Assembly (NCBI GenBank): GCA_022376925.1
Contig: JAIOJX010000002.1
Location: 133,310,831-133,374,830 of the forward strand
Direction: 5' to 3'
DNA: 64,000 bases
Source of the DNA: Tragulus kanchil
Lineage: Eukaryota; Chordata; Mammalia; Artiodactyla; Tragulidae
In this document: positions 1 through 11,337 of the stretch, one piece after another
How positions within the stretch are numbered: position 1 is the first letter of the stretch
How the letters are laid out: every line of letters begins with the position of its first letter
Notes under the pieces: generated by a model
Databases searched by the model: none
Told to the model about the DNA's origin: nothing
What the model saw: the letters and a program-made list of their open reading frames with translations, nothing else
Program-made: the position numbers and the translations under genes

Positions 1-56
1 GCAGCCGGACGCTTTCTGCATCAGGGATATACTCATCCTCAGTATTCACAAACAAG
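1..56 (-). CDS. USP31: USP31 exon 11, 5' part (cut by window edge)
   Basis: On the minus strand a CACAG acceptor precedes position 56, and the exon runs off the left edge of the window. The first base completes a Phe codon begun in exon 10 (TT|C), and the next 18 codons read LFVNTEDEYIPDAESVRL. This acidic segment leads towards the second half of the USP catalytic domain, with its second CxxC pair and His box, which is not in the window. Phase agrees with exon 10. Confidence 0.9.
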
Positions 57-304
57 CTGTGATTGGGGGAGAAGAGTAGGCATCAGAGGAGGTCTCACAA
101 AACCGACACAAGAATACAATTCATGGCTTCACAACACGACCATGAATTCACACCTGAGAAGATCAATACGTGAGGGGCAAAAGCAGCAATTCAACAGTTC
201 TAGGTGCCAAATGCTCTTGAAAAGTTCCCAATCTGTAAAGTCATTTTCAAGAAATAATTTGGAGTTGCTTTTTCTGTGACTGGTCACACACTATGCTGAT
301 AATG

Positions 305-490
305 GTGTTTCCCTGGTAGCTCAGCTGGTAAAGAATTCCCCTGCAATGCAGGAGACTCCAGTTCTGTCTGGGTTGGGAAGATTCCCCTGAAAAAGGGAAT
401 GACTACCCACTCTGGCATTCTTGCCTGGAGAATTCCATGGCTCGTCCATGGGGTTGCAAAGTGCTGGGAAAGACTAAGCGACTTCACTAT
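305..490 (+). mobile_element. Bov-tA-type SINE
   Basis: Starts with a tRNA-like head (TTTCCCTGGTAGCTCAGCTGG), followed by the GGGTTGGGAAGATTCCCCTG motif and the TTCTTGCCTGGAGAATTCCATGG body typical of ruminant Bov-tA SINEs. It is diverged and lacks a clear poly-A tail. It faces another copy in opposite orientation about 70 bp away. Confidence 0.85.
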
Positions 491-557
491 GCTGAGTAAT
501 TCATATATTCCTGTCCTTTTGCATCAAAGGGCATGCATCTGGCATAACTTGCTAGAG

Positions 558-763
558 CTGTGCTTAGTCTCTCAGTCATGTCCAACTCTTTGCAACCCCA
601 CGGACTACAGTCTGCCAGGTTCCTCTGTCCATGGGGATTTTCCAAGCAAGAATACTGAATGGGTTCCCATGCCCTCCTCCAGGGGATCTTCTCAAGCCAG
701 GGACTGATCCCAGGTCTGCACTGCAGGCGGATTTTTCACTGACCAAGACACCAGGGAAGCCCT
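558..763 (-). mobile_element. Bov-tA-type SINE, minus orientation
   Basis: Reverse-complement Bov-tA signature: it begins with GTGCTTAGTCTCTCAGTCATG, contains CTCTGTCCATGGGG and CAAGCAAGAATACTG, and ends in the reversed tRNA-like head at CCAGGGAAGCCC. Older copy with many differences from the plus-strand neighbour. Confidence 0.85.
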
Positions 764-1001
764 GCAATGAAAATCAAAGTAATCTGAATATATACCATCT
801 GTCTTAGCAGCAGCAAACAAATGTTCTAAGATTTTCAGATCTAGATGATAGAATGTATAAGAAATAATAAACTGCTTAAATAAACGATTAGCAACATACC
901 TGCATAGTTAACTAAAAAAAAGTGTTTCAGCTAATCTGAAAGATCAAAGGTATGCTTTAAAATGATAATCAAGACTCTATAAACGCTAAGAAAATACTTA
1001 C

Positions 1002-1079
1002 AAATCTTTTGTCTCCTTGTCCCATTCTACCACTAATTTCACATGAGCAGTACCACCTGGTCCACAAGCTTTTAGTGCC
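1002..1079 (-). CDS. USP31: USP31 exon 10
   Basis: A 78-bp exon flanked by a CTAAAG acceptor (right) and a GTAAGT donor (left). It completes an Arg codon from exon 9 and reads ALKACGPGGTAHVKLVVEWDKETKD, ending with two bases of a Phe codon. The segment lies between the zinc-ribbon halves of the USP fold. Both phases match the neighbouring exons. Confidence 0.92.
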
Positions 1080-2468
1080 CTTTAGGATGAAGAAGAGAGT
1101 CCCATGTTACTTACAAAATAAAGGGTTATAATTAAATATTCAGCCTATCTGAAATCAGTGTGATTGCTGAAAATTTTCATCATTGGTCCCCATAAAAAAA
1201 GGTTTTTGACCATTATATCTCCTATTTAATAACTTGATTACAGCTAGACTAAAAAATTCTTACATTAAAATATGCACTATGAAAATAAAGATATCAGAAG
1301 AAATTTAGTACCACACTCTAAGGTTATCCATGTAACACTTACGGGTCATGATCTTTCCAATTTTTGTCCAGTTTCTCACCAAACAGAAACTGTGAGTCTC
1401 TAAGAACCAGGTCTGTCTCTCTCCACTTCCCTCCAACACCATGCCTGGTCCCTGGACTGTGCCCACACTAATGTCAACTGGGCCTTCCAGCAAGGCATCC
1501 CTCAAGTTTCACCTCATCTATTGCCCCGAGCTTCCTGGCTCCTCAGTCATCTCTCAAGACACTCAGCATTATCAGTCGCTATTACTTATCGTTTTTTTGC
1601 AGTGTTTTAGAACATTATCTCATTTATTGACTATAATCTCTAAAACCAAACAGTGAGGTACTTTCAAACAGAACCATGTTGCAGACTTGCAGGCACTTCA
1701 GCACGGATTGGAAAAGTCACTCGAATGAAGCAACCTTGTGTTTTTACACTTACATTTATCCATATACGTGTAGTGCGTCTATATACACCTATCTCTATTT
1801 ATTTAATTGATACAGTAGAGTGCTGTAAGAAAACAGAACTGTGCAGAAAGCACAGAAGTTGCAGAGGGGAGAGACTAATTCTGGGGGCAAGCTGGTGGAG
1901 CTGGGGGGAACAGTGTGAAGAAATTCAAGAGAAGAAATTAAATTATCACAGGAAAGGAATTAATAACAGAAGAAGCTGCCCATGTGAAGGCGCGTGCAGC
2001 CCATGCTGTCCACTTAAACAAGCCCTAGCACTTCGCTGCTGCTGAAGGTCTGAGAGAAGAGAACGAGGCCTGACGGAAGGGAAGCAGTCAGGGTTGAAAT
2101 TGTGGAGAACGTACACAGTGGAAACGGGGCTTATCATTTAAGGATCTCAAGGAGGAGAGTGCTATGATTAGAATTCTACTTTGGAAAACTTCCATCTTGG
2201 TGAATATGAAAGTGCAATTCATCTATCATCTGGAGGCAAAGATCAATTTACTTTCCTCACATAATTACTCTCAGCTTTCCTGATTCCAAAAGCAATCATA
2301 AAACATATCCTACTCAAACATGAATCAAACTAAAATAAGTGTTTACTTTCTCAATGAGCCTGAAGAACCTACCACCCTTCCACAGTAATTACATCAGACA
2401 TCACTAGAAACTACACACAAGCATGTAAGGAAGCCTAGCAGGTGCTGTGATTTTTTTTTTTTTTTTAC
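1080..2468 (-). other. USP31: USP31 intron 9
   Basis: 1389 bp. The donor on the exon 9 side is GTAAAA followed at once by a long A-run (plus-strand T-run at 2452-2466). I see no clear interspersed repeat. Small ORFs here, for example around 1653-2045, have no recognisable domain and look like chance openings. Confidence 0.8.
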
Positions 2469-2563
2469 CTTTCTACTGTTGGGTGGCACAGGGGCTGCTC
2501 CTCCTGGGGCAGCAAGTACGTTATTCCCACCACACTGACCACACGCAAACTGAACGGGCACAC
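2469..2563 (-). CDS. USP31: USP31 exon 9
   Basis: A 95-bp exon with a TGCAG acceptor and GTAAAA donor. It reads VCPFSLRVVSVVGITYLLPQ and continues EEQPLCHPTVE, then two bases of Arg. The donor directly abuts a homopolymer, so its context should be checked in reads. Phase is 0 at the start and 2 at the end, consistent with exons 8 and 10. Confidence 0.92.
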
Positions 2564-3167
2564 CTGCATCAAATGGCAAAGGCAAATCAGGCTGGGTTTC
2601 TTTTCCAGGGCATGTGGTTCACAGGGGCATTTCCAAACCAGGCTAGAGGGAGAGCAAATCATCATACAAAATGCTTCTCCACAATATTCCATGAGGGTGC
2701 TGAGCCACTCTAATACACGTGAAACACGACTGGCCCAAATGCAATTTACATATCAAATATGTTATGTGAGATAAATAGCATGTTGCTTTAGCTTAAAATT
2801 GACTTAATATAAGTTTTCCACAGATGCCTTAACAAAGTAGTCATAATTTTGAAAATATATAGTTCACCTCCAAAATCTCTCCAAGCTGACCATGTGCTAA
2901 ACTCTCTCAGATAATTATAAAGGGGCACCCAGAAGTTCATGGAGAACCTTGCAGAGCCAGCTCCCGTCATAAAATGAGGGAGAAGTCCTCAGTTTGGAAA
3001 ACCTAAGGCAGATTTTACTACGTAGCTTTCCTCCCGGGCTCCCCAGCACTCCGGCACAGTGTCTGGTCTTCCCTAAAGTCACAGGTCTGAACTTGCATTC
3101 TCACTGGAGTGAATGTTTTTGTGCTGGGTACACACATGCTATGCTGGAGTATTGAAAGGCTACACAC
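2564..3167 (-). other. USP31: USP31 intron 8
   Basis: 604 bp, GTGTGTAG donor and TGCAG acceptor. No interspersed repeat or coding sequence recognised. Confidence 0.8.
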
Positions 3168-3279
3168 CTGGATGCAAACCGTGGGCCTCAAGAAATACTT
3201 CATCTTCTCCAAGATTTCCTTCTGTAGAAGGTCCCACGCTATTGTCTTCTCTAAGTGCAGCACAAAAGGTAGTCCAAAT
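3168..3279 (-). CDS. USP31: USP31 exon 8
   Basis: A 112-bp exon with a GATAG acceptor and GTGTGT donor. It reads FGLPFVLHLEKTIAWDLLQ and continues KEILEKMKYFLRPTVCIQ after the split Arg codon. This is a conserved ubiquitin-like-fold-type insert of the USP31/USP43 group (inference). It ends in phase 0, directly joining VCPFSL of exon 9. Confidence 0.93.
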
Positions 3280-3829
3280 CTATCACATATAAATATTGTC
3301 ATCACTTTAAACTGTATAACAACTTTTAATACTATAACTCCTTAGTCATGATCTTCTTAAACCGACTCACAGTTTTAGGACAGTTTTCAAAACAAAACAA
3401 ATAGAAAATTTAATACGCTTAATGCATCAGAGTCAGAAAAGAAACCAAGATTTATAAATGAAATTTAACAACTCATGCACAAGATGGCTTCTAAAAAAGT
3501 ATAGTACCGTGATATTAGGTAGTAAGACGACAGGATTAGTGGAGATGGTGAGCAAGGCAGGGAGGAGTGGACATGAGTCTAGCAAGTAACATGGGTCCAC
3601 CACAGAGAGGTTAGGCACCCGAGGAACAGACAGGCAGGGTTGGGAGGTCCAGCAGGGAGGGAGGCGGCCAAATCCTGCTGGTCTGACAACGAGGAAGACA
3701 CCGGCAAGCAAGTGCCACTATAGGTCAGCTCCAGTCTAAGGGAGAAGCCATGTGGCCCCTGCCAGGTTTCCTGTCCTGTGCTGAGCTCTCAGGAGTTAGA
3801 GAATCAGAGGCAGAGCTGTGGCTCTCAGC

Positions 3830-3895
3830 CATGGCTGCAGGCTGAAACCAGCCAGGGAGCTTTAAAACACAGCGATGCCCATGATACTCTGCTGC
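3830..3895 (+). mobile_element. MER5-like DNA transposon remnant
   Basis: Contains the GGAGCTTTAAAACACAG-type core that is typical of ancient MER5 (hAT-Charlie) copies in mammals, preceded by GTGGCTCTCAGCCATGGCTG. Short and diverged. Confidence 0.5.
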
Positions 3896-4129
3896 TATCA
3901 CTCTGGTCTGTTGCTCAAGCAGCGAGACTTCGAGGAGCTTCCCCGGTGGCTCTAAGACACAGCCAAGCTGGGGGGCACTGGCTGGGCCTTCACTCCCACC
4001 CAAGCCCCAGCCATTCGGACCCACTTGCTGTGCCCTGGATGCATATAACTCACACCCTCAACAGGCAGCCAATTCCCTCAGCCTGAAACAGCCTTGTCAC
4101 TCTCAAGCTATTTGCTACTCAACCACGTA

Positions 4130-4330
4130 AGGATCCAGGGGCACCTGTGGATGTGTTCCCTGAGCCCTGTGACCACAGCACTACTGTAAACACCACCTGC
4201 TTATTGTGCCTCCACCAACAGACTGTGCGTTATCACAGCAGGCACTGGGACTGACTTACCAGTCCAAACAGTCGATGCCTAGAACATAGATGTTGAATGA
4301 CTGAATGGATGAACAAATGAATAAACAGAT
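4130..4330 (+). mobile_element. L2-like LINE 3' fragment
   Basis: Ends with the GCCTAGAACATAGATGTTGAATGACTGAATG-type sequence characteristic of L2 3' ends (cf. ...TAGAACA..TGTTGAATGAATG). Ancient and strongly diverged. Confidence 0.55.
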
Positions 4331-4654
4331 AAACCCTGCCTAAGGCCAAAACAGAGGCCTAATGTCTTGGTGACATTTTTTGCTAAGGTCACCAAGAAAC
4401 CCACTCCTGACAAGTGCCAGTTTACTTACAGCAGTATTCAACAGTAAGCCTACCTGCCTAAAAACAGGTGAAATGTTCATAAGATACGTGAAATAAGTTA
4501 CAAGCATGATGTGTGAATCTGCAGCCACATTTTTCATCTAACAATGCCTTTCCTTTTAAGAGACCAGCATCATGGAAGGGATTCCATAAGCTCTTTTTAT
4601 ACAAATACAATAAGCAGCCTTTCTTTCTGTCCTTACAAGGTCCTTCTAATCTCA

Positions 4655-4905
4655 ACAGTTTTTTAAAATTTTTATTCAAGTATAGCTGATTAACAATGTT
4701 GTGTTAGTCTCAGGTATTCAACAAAGTCAATCAATCTTACATATACATATATCCACTCATTTCTAGATTCTTTTCCCATATAGGCCACTGCAGAGTACTG
4801 AGCAGAATTCCCTGTGCTATACAGTAGATCCTTATTAGTTAACTATTTTATATATACTGACAGTTTATGTCTATGTCAATCTCCATCTCCCAATTTATTC
4901 CTCTT
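4655..4905 (-). mobile_element. L1 3' UTR fragment, minus orientation
   Basis: The plus strand starts with a T-run and shows reversed L1 3' UTR features: TATAGCTGATTAACAATGTTG and CCCTGTGCTATACAGTAGATC, both typical of artiodactyl L1 tails. Adjacent L1 ORF2-like sequence at 4921-5065 (ACCCCAATATCCACTGGAGC) is in the opposite sense, suggesting an inverted or twin-primed insertion or two separate events. Confidence 0.7.
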
Positions 4906-4920
4906 CTCCCCTTTCACTCA

Positions 4921-5065
4921 GTACTACCCAGAGAAAACCACAATCCGAAAAGACGCATGCACCCCAATATCCACTGGAGCACTGTTTACAACAGCCAAGG
5001 CATGGAAGCCACCATGGACAGAGGACTGGATAAAGACGCAGCACATGGATATAATGGATACTCGG
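4921..5065 (+). mobile_element. L1 ORF2-downstream fragment
   Basis: Shows the sequence block around GCACCCCAATATCCACTGG and TTTACAACAGCCAAGGCATGG, which lies near the 3' end of mammalian L1 ORF2. Opposite in sense to the L1 tail to its left. Confidence 0.65.
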
Positions 5066-5129
5066 CCATCCCCTCGGCACCTTGTACTCGATGTCCCCTC
5101 TTCGTGGATCCTTTCCCCAGAGGCTCACA

Positions 5130-5420
5130 CAGCTCACACCTTCTCACTCAGCTCAGCCCAGCTGCCACCTCCTCAGGGAGGCCCTCCCTGATCCTCCTCT
5201 TGACTGCAGTTTTGCCCAACCTCCGCCAGCACATTCTATCATACCAGCATGTTTTAATATCTACAAAGTGATAATGACTATCTGAAGTTCAATGTGTTTA
5301 CTAGGTTAGTGGCTTTGTCCTAACTGGGTTGCAAGCTTCCTAGAACATACCCTGCTGTCACCCTAGTGTTTACAGCAGTGCCTAACACACTGTAAACACT
5401 TGATAATGACCGTCATAAAT
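5130..5420 (+). mobile_element. L2 3' UTR fragment
   Basis: Carries the L2 hallmarks CACCTCCTCAGGGAGGCC, TCCCTGATCCTCC and, further on, TTTACAGCAGTGCCTAACAC. Ancient copy, no coding potential. Confidence 0.65.
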
Positions 5421-5616
5421 ACACAAATCACCACATCTTGCACTTATGTTATTTGCCATTCTAAAATAAGAAACTTATTTCAAAGCAACATTTTAACTGG
5501 TTAATATAAATGCTACTCTGACAAAAATATACCCTTCCTTCCTGAAGCATATCCATATGTTGCTATTACTCAAGTTACATTACTATTGTGACAAAGTTAC
5601 ATTAAAAGACAGTCTA

Positions 5617-5953
5617 GGGCTTCCCTGGTGGTCCAGTGGGTAAGGACACCGCCTTGCAGTGCAAGGGGCGCCGGTTCGATCCCTGGCCTGGGAAGATCCC
5701 ACGTGCCGCAGAGCGGCTGGACCGATGTGTCCAATTACCGAGTCGGTGCTCTGTAGTGCGTGCGCCCAGAGCCAGTGCTCTGCGACAACAGAGGCCACCG
5801 CAATGGGAGGCCCACAGGAGCCAAAGAACAAAGACAGATGAAAAATGGAGAAATGAAAAGACCAATAGAAGTGGCCCGCCCGCTCCCCTCCCCACCCCAC
5901 CCCAGCCTCACCACACCCCCCCAAAATAAATAAATAAATCTTTAATAAAAAAA
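5617..5953 (+). mobile_element. Young CHR-like tRNA-derived SINE
   Basis: Head GGGCTTCCCTGGTGGTCCAG with tRNA-like B-box GGTTCGATCCC, a GC-rich body (GAGCGGCTGGACC, GCATGC-type block), a pyrimidine-rich stretch near 5877-5925 and an AAAT-rich tail. The 13-bp target-site duplication AAAAGACAGTCTA flanks it (5604-5616 and 5954-5966). Perfect duplication and low divergence from other copies here point to recent retroposition. Confidence 0.92.
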
Positions 5954-6519
5954 AAAAGACAGTCTAAAACTCCCATAAATTCTTACAGAAGGAAACAGAT
6001 ATAAGAGAGATTTCTAACCCCCAAATGTCTGACTAAATGCAGGTGAATGAACAGTGGTGCCATGTGCCAAGACAGGAAAGAACGGAGGGCCAGGTTTACA
6101 GGGAAAGACGGTAAGTTCAGTTTGGAACACAAGACTGAGGTGCATATGCCATCCAAGAAGATTTATAAAGAATTTTTTTTTTTTAATTAAAAAAAAAAAA
6201 ACCTGTTAAGAAAAGTAGTTGAATACAAATCTAGAAGTTTAGGGCCCCAGGAGGATCTTGAGCTGAAAATAGCCAAGAGAAATGTGCCTTTGAAAACTAC
6301 ATGAGTCTGAGAGCCATTCTAACTTTTCATCCCAATTTTCTTTTTTCCCTTGCTTAGTCCCTCAAATCAGGTCAAATTATAAACATGCTACTTCTACATA
6401 TCAGAATCAAAATTTAAGTACTCAAAGTAAGGCTCTTTTAATCTCTACTTTGTAAAACATTTGAAAACATTAGACTTTTAAAGTCTCAATACTTATTGTG
6501 AAGTTAAGCTGTTGGTCAC

Positions 6520-6697
6520 CTTTTCCCCTGCTGCCCCGTGCAGGCTCGGTTACACACTAACAGGACGATCTTGTCGCCTGCTGCTCTTGTGGGGGGCACA
6601 TCCGCTTTCCCCTGTTTGGCTGCTGCTTGTGTAGAAGACAGTCTATAGTGATCCAAGCCAAATTTCAGGTGGTTTAGGTTGTTGTTTAAGTGGATTC
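6520..6697 (-). CDS. USP31: USP31 exon 7
   Basis: A 178-bp exon with a TTTTAG acceptor and GTGACC donor. After the split Gly codon it reads IHLNNNLNHLKFGLDHYRLS, a polar linker, then GDKIVLLVCNRACTGQQGK and two bases of Arg. The linker (about STQAAAKQGKADVPPTRAA) is the least conserved part and seems to differ in length by a residue from the human protein as I remember it. Phases match exons 6 and 8. Confidence 0.92.
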
Positions 6698-7877
6698 CTA
6701 AAATAAAAGAAAACTTACTTTATCTCATCAAATTTTTTTATTCTTTCATTAACAAAAATACACTTAGCAGAGAAGTTAAGAATTTGTCATTATGTTATTT
6801 AAACTGCAACTGAAATGAGGAACAAATGATCCTACTTTGAGATTACTCATCCAGCCATTCAAAGAATTCTTGGCATCCTTTATTTCACTTAAACTAGCCT
6901 TACCTACCTTAAAAATTGAAAGCTAAAACTATTCACTTCAATGAATATGAGTTTCAGAATGGCAAGTCTGTAGGATGATCCACCAAGACAAACTTAAAGT
7001 GAGACCATACAACCATCAATCAAATTTTTTAATAAACAAGACTAGTAAATGTGGACTGATCGTCAATATTCCAATGGCAGCTTCTTTTCCCTGATTTAGA
7101 CCCAATTTGTAAGAAACTCACCGCCATTACAGAACTTTAATATAATCAACCAGATTGGAATGACCTACAATAAAGTGAACAAAAATGTATGTTTCACTTA
7201 GAATAAAGTGAACCACAGTGCTGGTTGCTAAAAACCAGGTCTTCGAACATGCCCCAAAGAAGAGCTATCAATCAGAGGTACTTGGCAATTCAGTACCTGG
7301 CACAAGGTCTTACCCTTAGTAGAGCTCAATAAATGCCTGACTATAAATAATTGCTCATTTCCTTAATCCTCTGGAAGGACAGCCTAAGGAAATGATACGT
7401 CAACTGGAGAAGAGAAGAAGCCCTTTGCTACCACCACACCAAAGAAACAATAACAGTATTACCAGAAGGAGAATTAAATAAAAGCTGGTAAAACTCCAGC
7501 AATAACCTAAATACCCACCAACAGGAAAATTTGTTGAACCTATTAAAGTTCAAAAAATAGTTAATACCAAAATGAATTCCAGATTAACTAGAGTCTAAAA
7601 ATGAGAACAAAGAAACTAGAAATTAGGAAGAACTGAATCTTCACCAGGCTATCAGAGGGAAAAAAAAATTTTAAGCTTAAATACCATAACGAAAAAACAG
7701 CAACAGATTTCACTTCATCACTATTTCAAACTCTGATATGACAAAATATTGAAATCGAGATAATTACTAGGCTCATTTCCCAGGTTCTTAGCAAAGGCAG
7801 GATTCAGAAGACCTGTTCTGCTAAAAGTCATCAGATGAGAAGACGCCACTCAACTGCTCGGAAACCAGCTCTGTATT

Positions 7878-8020
7878 CAAAGGCCAGGCCCACCACTACC
7901 AGCTGTGTGACCTGAGCCCTGCCCTAACCTCTCTAAGTCTTGGTTCCCTCTCCTGTAAACTGGGGAAGAGAACAGCCTCATAGGCATCAACAAAATATCG
8001 ACAAGGCCTTTGTAGAGAAC
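7878..8020 (+). mobile_element. MIR fragment (second copy at 8978-9120)
   Basis: CCACCACTACCAGCTGTGTGACC followed by CCTCTAAGTCTTGGTTCCCTC and CTGTAAACTGGGGAAGA is the conserved MIR core. Present twice only because of the tandem duplicate. Confidence 0.75.
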
Positions 8021-8024
8021 GATG

Positions 8025-8278
8025 GAATTCTCCAGGCATGGAGTGGGTAGCCTTTCCCTTCTCAGGCAGTCTTCCCAACCCAGGGATCGAACTCAGGTCA
8101 AACCAAGGGTAAAGAATCCACCTGCACTGTGGGAGACCTGGGCTTGATCCCTGGGTTGGGAAGATCCCCTGGAGAATGGAGAAGCTGCCCATTCCAGTAT
8201 TCTTGCCTGGAGAATTCCATGGCTCGTCCATGGGTCATAAAGAGTCCGACACAACTGAGCGACTTTGACTTTGCAGAG
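8025..8278. mobile_element. Facing Bov-tA fragments (repeated at 9125-9378)
   Basis: About 8025-8098 is a minus-oriented Bov-tA fragment (GAATTCTCCAGGCATGGAG, CTTCCCAACCCAGGGATCG) directly followed by a plus-oriented one at about 8105-8275 (CTTGATCCCTGGGTTGGG to GAGTCCGACACAACTGAGCG). Together they form an imperfect inverted repeat. The pair recurs at 9125-9378 in the duplicate. Confidence 0.8.
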
Positions 8279-10057
8279 AGAAGTTTACACATACTCACTA
8301 TGTGGTACATTCTTCCAACAAAGGCACTTTCTGGCTAGACTATATAATCATGGACCTCACCAAATTCACTTATAAATGGAAACTGTGTTAACCCTAAGCA
8401 ACTGGGATATGAAGGACGATTTGGGGAAAGGCTCTGTGTTTAGGAACTATACTCATGTCTCTGGATACAGAAAGATAAAACAAAACATAGTCCCCAGCTA
8501 CAGAGAATTTCACAGTGTGGAAAGAAGGACAGAGAAGAAACCAGCATTTCAACACAACGTGACAGTGTCAAGGGATTAGCAGAAACCACACAAGAACACA
8601 GGCGAATAGAAGTCAAGTCAGCCAGCCTGGGTTGGGAGAAGTGAGGAACGGTTTTCTGGACTTAAATTATAATGCAGTTAACATTAGAAAACACTTAAAG
8701 AAAACAAAAGCACAAGCCTGGAAATACAGCTAGAAAATAAACTAATCCAACCAGGCTATCAGAGGAAAAAATTTTAAGCTTAAATACCATAAGAAAACAG
8801 CAACAGATTTCACTTCATCACTATTTCAAACTCTGATATGACAAAATATTGAAATCGAGATAATTACTAGGCTCATTTCCCAGGTTCTTAGCAAAGGCAG
8901 GATTCAGAAGACCTGTTCTGCTAAAAGTCATCAGATGAGAAGACGCCACTCAACTGCTCGGAAACCAGCTCTGTATTCAAAGGCCAGGCCCACCACTACC
9001 AGCTGTGTGACCTGAGCCCTGCCCTAACCTCTCTAAGTCTTGGTTCCCTCTCCTGTAAACTGGGGAAGAGAACAGCCTCATAGGCATCAACAAAATATCG
9101 ACAAGGCCTTTGTAGAGAACGATGGAATTCTCCAGGCATGGAGTGGGTAGCCTTTCCCTTCTCAGGCAGTCTTCCCAACCCAGGGATCGAACTCAGGTCA
9201 AACCAAGGGTAAAGAATCCACCTGCACTGTGGGAGACCTGGGCTTGATCCCTGGGTTGGGAAGATCCCCTGGAGAATGGAGAAGCTGCCCATTCCAGTAT
9301 TCTTGCCTGGAGAATTCCATGGCTCGTCCATGGGGCATAACGAGTCCGACACCACTGAGCGACTTTTACTTTGCAGAGAAAGTTTACACATACTCACTAT
9401 GTGGTACATTCTTCCAACAAAGGCACTTTCTGGCTAGACTATATAATCATGGACCTCACCAAATTCACTTATAAATGGAAACTGTGTTAACCCTAAGCAA
9501 CTGGGATATGAAGGACGATTTGGGGAAAGGCTCTGTGTTTAGGAACTATACTCATGTCTCTGGATACAGAAAGATAAAACAAAACATAGTCCCCAGCTAC
9601 AGAGAATTTCACAGTGTGGAAAGAAGGACAGAGAAGAAACCAGCATTTCAACACAACGTGACAGTGTCAAGGGATTAGCAGAAACCACACAAGAACACAG
9701 GCGAATAGAAGTCAAGTCAGCCAGCCTGGGTTGGGAGAAGTGAGGAACGGTTTTCTGGACTTAAATTATAATGCAGTTAACATTAGAAAACACTTAAAGA
9801 AAACAAAAGCACAAGCCTGGAAATACAGCTAGAAAATAAACAGAAAAGCTTCCAAGTCAAAGAATGACAAATGAAATAAGCTGTCTAAAAAATAATAATG
9901 TAAATATGAGCAGACCAGAGAAAACTGAATCCTAAGCTGTCAGTGTAGAAAGCTGAACAACCCAAAATACAGAATTACCACAGGTTCAGGGATGAGGGGC
10001 CCCAGAGACGTCTAGAAGTAGAGGAGAAGGAAAAGAAGAACTAAAAAAAGAACTGTT

Positions 10058-11290
10058 AACAGGGGCACCAAGGCCATTCAATGAGGAGAGAATAATCTCT
10101 TAAGACAAACGGTCATGGGACTACTGAACAGTCACATGCAAAACAGTGGCGCTGACCCCCTACTTCACACCACATACAAAGATTAACGCCCAATAAACCA
10201 AAGACCTAAATGGAAGAGCTAAAACCTACTACATCTTTCCTAGAAGAAAACAGAGATAAATCTTCATGGCCTTGGGTTTAGTGATGGACTCTAGGATACG
10301 ACATCAAAAGCAAAAGCAACAAAAGAAGGAAAAGATAAATAAACTAGACTTCATCAAAATTAAGGAATTTTGTGTATCAAAAGGCACAATCAAGGACGTG
10401 AAATGAGAAAAAATATCTTAGTTATATATCTGACAAAGGTCTAGTATCCAGCAAACATAAAGAACACATAACTCAAAAACAAAAGGATAAGCAACCCAAG
10501 TTTAAAGCAGGGAAAGGACTCAACTAAACATTTCTAAAAGATAAAGAAATGGCCAAAATCTATGTGAAAAGATGATCAACATCATTTGTCATTAGGAAAA
10601 TGCAAATAAAAATCACAATGACATATTACTTCATACCCACTAGGGCAGCTAAAATCAAAACAACAGAAAATAACAACAATTGGCAAGAATGTGGCAAAAC
10701 TGTAATCCTCATGTATTGTGAGAATGAAAAATTTATGCAAACTGCTATTAAAAACAGCCTGCCAAAAAAAGGAAAAACAGCCTGGCAATTCCTCAGGAAG
10801 TTAAACAGAATTACCATATGACCCAGCATTTATACTCCTAGGTATATACTCCAGAAAAACTGAAAATAGGTATCCAGCAACTACATGTACATGAATGGTG
10901 AAAGCAGCACTATTTCATAATAGCCCAAAAGTGGAAACTCAAATGTCCATTGACAAATAGAATTTTAAAATGTGATACATACATATAATGGAATAATATT
11001 CAGCCGTAAAAAGGAATGAAGGACTGATATATGCTACAATGAGTGAACCTGAAAACATTATGCTAAGTGAAAGAAACAAGTTACAAAAGGCCACATATTA
11101 TATGATTCCACTTATATTACTATCTAGATTATGAAAATCAAGAAAGAGAGAAAGCAGAATAGTGGGATAAGGAGATAAGCAGGTGTGTTTAGGGAAGAAA
11201 ACGCAGGAGTTAAAATGAGATGAGAGAAATGAATTTTCAGCAGAGCGAATGGTAGGGGAAGGCATAAAACCACATGGCATGTTCAAGATA
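10058..11290 (+). mobile_element. L1 3' end (old, ORF2 remnant)
   Basis: Matches the L1 ORF2 C-terminal region and 3' UTR by recognisable blocks: GGGGCACCAAGGCCATTCAATG, AAATCTTCATGGCCTTGG, TATACTCCAGAAAAACTGAAAAT and GATACATACATATAATGG. Numerous stops and indels; not coding. Confidence 0.8.
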
Positions 11291-11337
11291 TCAAGAGCGA
11301 CTCTGGAGAGGGTACACGGGGAAGAATATGGAATATA

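Larger units (their letters stand above)
57..1001 (-). other. USP31: USP31 intron 10 with an inverted pair of Bov-tA SINEs
   Basis: About 945 bp between exons 11 and 10. The intron starts with GTAAGT after exon 10 and ends CACAG before exon 11. It contains two Bov-tA-type SINEs in opposite orientation. The rest is A/T-rich single-copy-looking sequence with no coding signal that I can see. Confidence 0.85.
3280..6519 (-). other. USP31: USP31 intron 7 (MER5, L2, L1 fragments and a young SINE)
   Basis: 3240 bp. Contents from left: unassigned sequence to about 3.8 kb; a MER5-like fragment near 3830-3895; L2-like sequence near 4130-4330; an L1 3' fragment in minus orientation at 4655-4905 next to a plus-oriented L1 piece at 4921-5065; L2-like sequence at 5130-5420; a young CHR-like SINE at 5617-5953. 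The remainder up to exon 7 shows nothing recognisable. Confidence 0.75.
7644..9841. repeat. Tandem duplicate 1 (two copies, about 1.1 kb)
   Basis: Copy A is about 7644-8741 and copy B 8751-9841, offset 1107 at the start and 1099 later. Both start at CCAGGCTATCAGAGG. They differ by A-run lengths (for example near 7660 versus 8766) and by several substitutions confined to the SINE part (8245-8280 versus 9345-9380). A 6-9 base unmatched filler sits at the junction. Likely an unmerged assembly overlap. Confidence 0.95.

Noticed and set aside
5617..5700. tRNA genes at SINE heads
   Set aside because: The heads keep a B-box but not a foldable tRNA with intact arms; they are tRNA-derived SINE promoters.
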